Under the pieces are notes generated by a model. That model worked only from the letters and a program-made list of their open reading frames with translations, was not told the origin of the DNA and did not search any database. Of a stretch of 23,442 nucleotides of DNA, positions 23,030 through 23,442 are shown one piece after another. Both the position numbers and the translations under genes were made by a program. This DNA comes from Chloroflexi bacterium RBG_16_72_14 (GTDB taxonomy: Bacteria > Chloroflexota > Limnocylindria > Limnocylindrales > CSP1-4): NCBI GenBank assembly GCA_001797035.1, contig MGOE01000078.1:1-23442 (forward strand), written 5' to 3'. Each line of letters opens with the position of its first letter. Position 1 is the first letter of the stretch.

Positions 23030-23442
23030 GTGGCCGTCGACCCGCTGGTCGAGCTCGCGGCGCGCCTGCAGGCCGCGTGCACCGCGCGAGGGCTGACGGT
23101 GGCGACAGCCGAGTCGTGCACGGGCGGCCTCGTGGCCCACGTGCTGACCGAGGTCCCCGGATCGTCCGCCTACCTGCGCGGCGGGATCGTCGCCTACGCC
23201 GACGAGGTCAAGCGAGCCCTGCTCGATGTCCCGGCAGCTGTCCTGTCCGCGCACGGCGCGGTGTCCGCCCAGGTCGCGGTGGCGATGGCCGAGGGTGCCC
23301 GCGCGCGCCTCGGGACGGACCTCGCGGTCGCGGTGACGGGTGTCGCCGGTCCGGACGGCGGCACAGAGGCCAAGCCCGTAGGCCTCGTCTACGTGGCAGT
23401 CGCGGACGCGGAGTCGGCGACGGTACGCCGCTTCCTGTGGCC
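23030..23442 (+). CDS. pncC: CinA C-terminal / nicotinamide-nucleotide amidohydrolase (PncC), N-terminal part
   Basis: The first 137 codons of a short CinA-type protein are present; the gene runs past the window end. The start is GTG at 23030, 2 bases after the RodZ stop, with no clear ribosome site, so it is probably translationally coupled. Family signatures: TVATAESCTGGLVAHVLTEV (Ser and Cys of the active-site loop), GGIVAYADEVKRALLDV, the loop GAVSAQVAVAMAEGAR, and VTGVAGPDGGTEAKPVGLVY. These proteins deamidate nicotinamide mononucleotide to recycle NAD. Here the domain starts at the N terminus, so it lacks the CinA N-terminal MoCF_biosynth domain. In other bacteria this gene lies next to pgsA and recA; those would be expected just outside. 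Confidence 0.93.
   Translation, partial: MAVDPLVELAARLQAACTARGLTVATAESCTGGLVAHVLTEVPGSSAYLRGGIVAYADEVKRALLDVPAAVLSAHGAVSAQVAVAMAEGARARLGTDLAVAVTGVAGPDGGTEAKPVGLVYVAVADAESATVRRFLW

Overview
The window is GC-rich bacterial chromosome (about 70% G+C by eye) with strong GC3 codon bias, many GTG starts and GGAGG-type ribosome binding sites. I see no tRNA, rRNA, CRISPR array, transposase or phage gene. The mix of housekeeping and accessory genes (a Gfo/Idh/MocA xylose-dehydrogenase-like enzyme, XylFHG importer, CRTAC1/UnbV protein, RNase J, type-4 uracil-DNA glycosylase, FtsK, RodZ with an Ig-like ectodomain) fits an uncultured soil or freshwater Chloroflexota lineage, perhaps Limnocylindria. That placement is inference; no marker in the window proves it.

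Region 1 (1-5834) is a pentose module. On the minus strand a ROK repressor is followed by xylF (lipoprotein), xylH (permease) and xylG (ATPase, cut by the window edge). Divergently, on the plus strand, lie an SDR oxidoreductase and a Gfo/Idh/MocA dehydrogenase resembling NADP-dependent D-xylose 1-dehydrogenases. Import, sensing and first oxidation of xylose or a similar sugar is the likely joint job.

Region 2 (5897-10897) has three codirectional genes: a membrane-anchored vanadium-dependent haloperoxidase-like protein with all three vanadate-site motifs, an FG-GAP/UnbV (CRTAC1-type) beta-propeller protein 7 bases downstream, and an M24/creatinase-fold protein that seems to have lost metal ligands. 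A 436-3451 base gene-poor stretch does not occur; the only long gap is 10898-11348, which holds small repeats and hairpins and then a promoter.

Region 3 (11349-14326) is rpsO-pnp. The pnp product is 861 residues instead of about 700, because a complete DEDDh (DnaQ-like) 3'-5' exonuclease domain of about 160 residues sits in frame in the helical linker between the two RNase PH halves. This is the most unusual thing in the window: a phosphorolytic and a hydrolytic 3' exonuclease in one polypeptide.

Region 4 (14369-15587) contains the pnp terminator, an unannotated 36-residue membrane microprotein gene on the minus strand, and a LysR regulator.

Region 5 (15684-23442) is a tightly packed plus-strand operon: asd (lysine/methionine/threonine and diaminopimelate precursor), a 4Fe-4S uracil-DNA glycosylase whose disordered tail ends in a sliding-clamp-binding motif, rnj (RNase J), ftsK, rodZ-like, and a cinA/pncC gene cut by the window end. 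It links cell-wall precursor supply, division and shape, DNA repair and RNA decay. With pnp 3.2 kb upstream of rnj, two central RNA-decay enzymes lie close together.
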